DNA of 60,970 nucleotides from NCBI RefSeq assembly GCF_001013475.1, contig NZ_JZEF01000007.1:1-60970 (forward strand), given 5' to 3'. This DNA is from Xanthomonas arboricola pv. juglandis (GTDB lineage: Bacteria; Pseudomonadota; Gammaproteobacteria; Xanthomonadales; Xanthomonadaceae). A program made the position numbers and the translations under genes. Position 1 is the stretch's first letter. The number at the start of each line of letters is the position of its first letter. Positions 59,838 to 60,970 of the stretch are shown piece by piece. The notes under the pieces were generated by a model. The model ran no database searches. It was not told the DNA's origin and saw only the letters and a program-made list of their open reading frames with translations.

Positions 59838-60554
59838 ATGAAGCCGTCCTCGCTCGCGTGTTGTCTGTCGTTGCTGTTGCTCGGTGTGGTGCCGTTGGCA
59901 CAGGCGCAGGACGAAGAAGCCGCCGCTTCTCCCTTCAGCGGCACTTTCGCGGTGACCAGTGACTATCTGTTCCGCGGCATTTCGCAAACTAATGAAGAGC
60001 CCGCCTTCCAGGCCGGACTCACCTACAAGACGCCGTTTGGCCTGTACATCGGCACCTGGACGTCCAATGTCGACTACGGTGCCGGTGATCCGGATTGGGA
60101 AGTGGATGGCTTTGTCGGCTACAACACCGATCTGGGCACCAACTTCAATTTCGATGTGATGGTCAATCGCTACCAGTATCTAGGAGCGGGTGCGTCCAAT
60201 TACGCCGAGTTGATCACCAAGACCACGTTCCTGAAAACCTATAGTCTCACCGTTGCCTACACCAACGATCTCTACGGCACCAAGACCGATGGCTACTACT
60301 ACGCGCTGGATGCCAACTGGTCGCTGCCCTACGACTTCACCTTCGGCGCGCATGCGGGGCACAGCGTCTATACCTCGTCGCTGAGTCAGGTGGATCACGA
60401 CTACAACGACTTCGGCGTGAATGTCGGCAAGGCCTTCGGTCCGCTGGGCTTGAGCTTGGGCTATTACGACACCAGCGAGGCGGCGGAATTCGGCTTTGGT
60501 CGGCAGAATTCGCAGAATCATCTGGTGGCGACTGCGACGGTCACCTGGCCGTGA
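59838..60554 (+). CDS. Outer-membrane protein, TIGR02001-like
   Basis: A 238-residue protein. Of two ATGs (59832 and 59838), the second lies 6 bases after AGGAG and is used. Residues 1-24 form a signal peptide (ending LAQAQ). The mature protein starts FSGTFAVTSDYLFRGISQTNEEPAFQAGLTYKTPFGLYIGTWTSNVDYG, which I recognise as the TIGR02001 pattern; alternating aromatic strands to the C-terminal VTWP suggest a beta-barrel. Function unknown. Confidence 0.82.
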   Translation: MKPSSLACCLSLLLLGVVPLAQAQDEEAAASPFSGTFAVTSDYLFRGISQTNEEPAFQAGLTYKTPFGLYIGTWTSNVDYGAGDPDWEVDGFVGYNTDLGTNFNFDVMVNRYQYLGAGASNYAELITKTTFLKTYSLTVAYTNDLYGTKTDGYYYALDANWSLPYDFTFGAHAGHSVYTSSLSQVDHDYNDFGVNVGKAFGPLGLSLGYYDTSEAAEFGFGRQNSQNHLVATATVTWP

Positions 60555-60732
60555 TGCCGTGATGGCAATCGCTTGAACAGCGGCTCTAACGACTTGGCCG
60601 TGCAGTGGTAGTGGTGCGGCGGCAACAAGAGTTGATGCCCGGGTTCTTTAGTGTCTAAATTCGAAGGACACCGAGGCTCAAATCTCGTTTGTTTTGTTTT
60701 TGAGTGATGCATCGTGCGGATAGATCACTTGC

Positions 60733-60970
60733 GGAGCGGCTGATCTTCTGCCTGGCTGCAGAGCTCTTGCCCGCCCACCATCGCGGGACACGCCGCAAGT
60801 ACGTCCTTGTAGGCTCTTACGCGGCATCCATGCCGCGTAAGGTCCCGCGACGGTGAGCGGGCAAGGACCAGTCGAGATAGTCGGTCGTTGAAGCAGTTGC
60901 CCATGCGATAGCTCAATCGTGGAGCGGTTGATCTGCGGCTTTGCTGCAGGGCCCTTGCCCGCCCACCATC
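60733..60970. repeat. Two copies of a structured repeat spaced by 188 bp, second cut off by the window end
   Basis: The 50-base segments 60733-60782 and 60921-60970 are about 80% identical by eye, both ending CTTGCCCGCCCACCATC. In the first copy this begins a 100-base palindromic structure (60766-60865): a 24-bp outer stem with two imperfect pairs, and an inner hairpin TTACGCGGCA (60817-60826)/TGCCGCGTAA (60831-60840). The second copy presumably continues outside the window. No gene is visible in 60555-60970. Confidence 0.8.

Overview
The window is chromosomal DNA of a high-GC gammaproteobacterium, almost certainly a Xanthomonas species. Three things point there: the gene order tuf-tRNA(Trp)-secE-nusG...rpoBC-str-S10-spc-alpha followed by dsbB, a class II DAHP synthase, typA, ppiB and mdh; the protein sequences themselves; and the GGGATTC-type and GCGGGCAAG-type palindromic intergenic repeats.

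Bases 1-32,435 form one long rightward block of translation and transcription genes: the 3' end of a first tuf gene, tRNA-Trp, secE-nusG, rplKA, rplJL, rpoBC, rpsLG-fusA-tuf, the S10 set (rpsJ to rpsQ), the spc set (rplN to secY) and the alpha set (rpsM, rpsK, rpsD, rpoA, rplQ). Several gaps carry readable control DNA: sigma70-type promoters before rpsL, rpsJ (two) and rpsM; stem-loops at the 5' end of the str and S10 mRNAs; intrinsic terminators after rpoC, tuf, rpsN, rpoA and rplQ; an attenuator-like hairpin between rplL and rpoB; and long leaders before rplK, rplJ, rpsJ and rpsM. Streptomycin (RpsL K43/K88) and rifampicin (RpoB) target residues are wild type.

Bases 32,761-44,514 hold ordinary metabolic and envelope genes: dsbB, class II aroG, an mscS-type channel, a lipoprotein amidase, a DUF2127-like membrane protein, typA, ppiB, mdh, a beta-class GST and a SleB-like wall hydrolase. 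A complete 1,409-bp IS4-group insertion sequence sits exactly in the mdh terminator with a 12-bp target duplication. Next comes about 1.1 kb of lower-GC, gene-free DNA with an 8-bp tandem repeat.

Bases 45,620-60,554 encode an MFS transporter, a FadH-type dienoyl-CoA reductase, a zinc-type MDR oxidoreductase, an OmpA-family porin, a small secreted protein, an RsuA/RluB-type pseudouridine synthase, an HNH protein overlapping its neighbours, Kbl, the sulfate uptake operon sbp-cysT-cysW-cysA and a TIGR02001-like outer-membrane protein. The window ends in a structured repeat whose second copy is cut off.

I found no CRISPR array, prophage, secretion system or defence island. The most interesting material is regulatory: a near-identical promoter-plus-stem-loop start shared by the str and S10 operons, terminators inside usually continuous ribosomal operons, palindromic repeats lodged in the rplJ leader and the rplL-rpoB gap, and the insertion into the mdh terminator.
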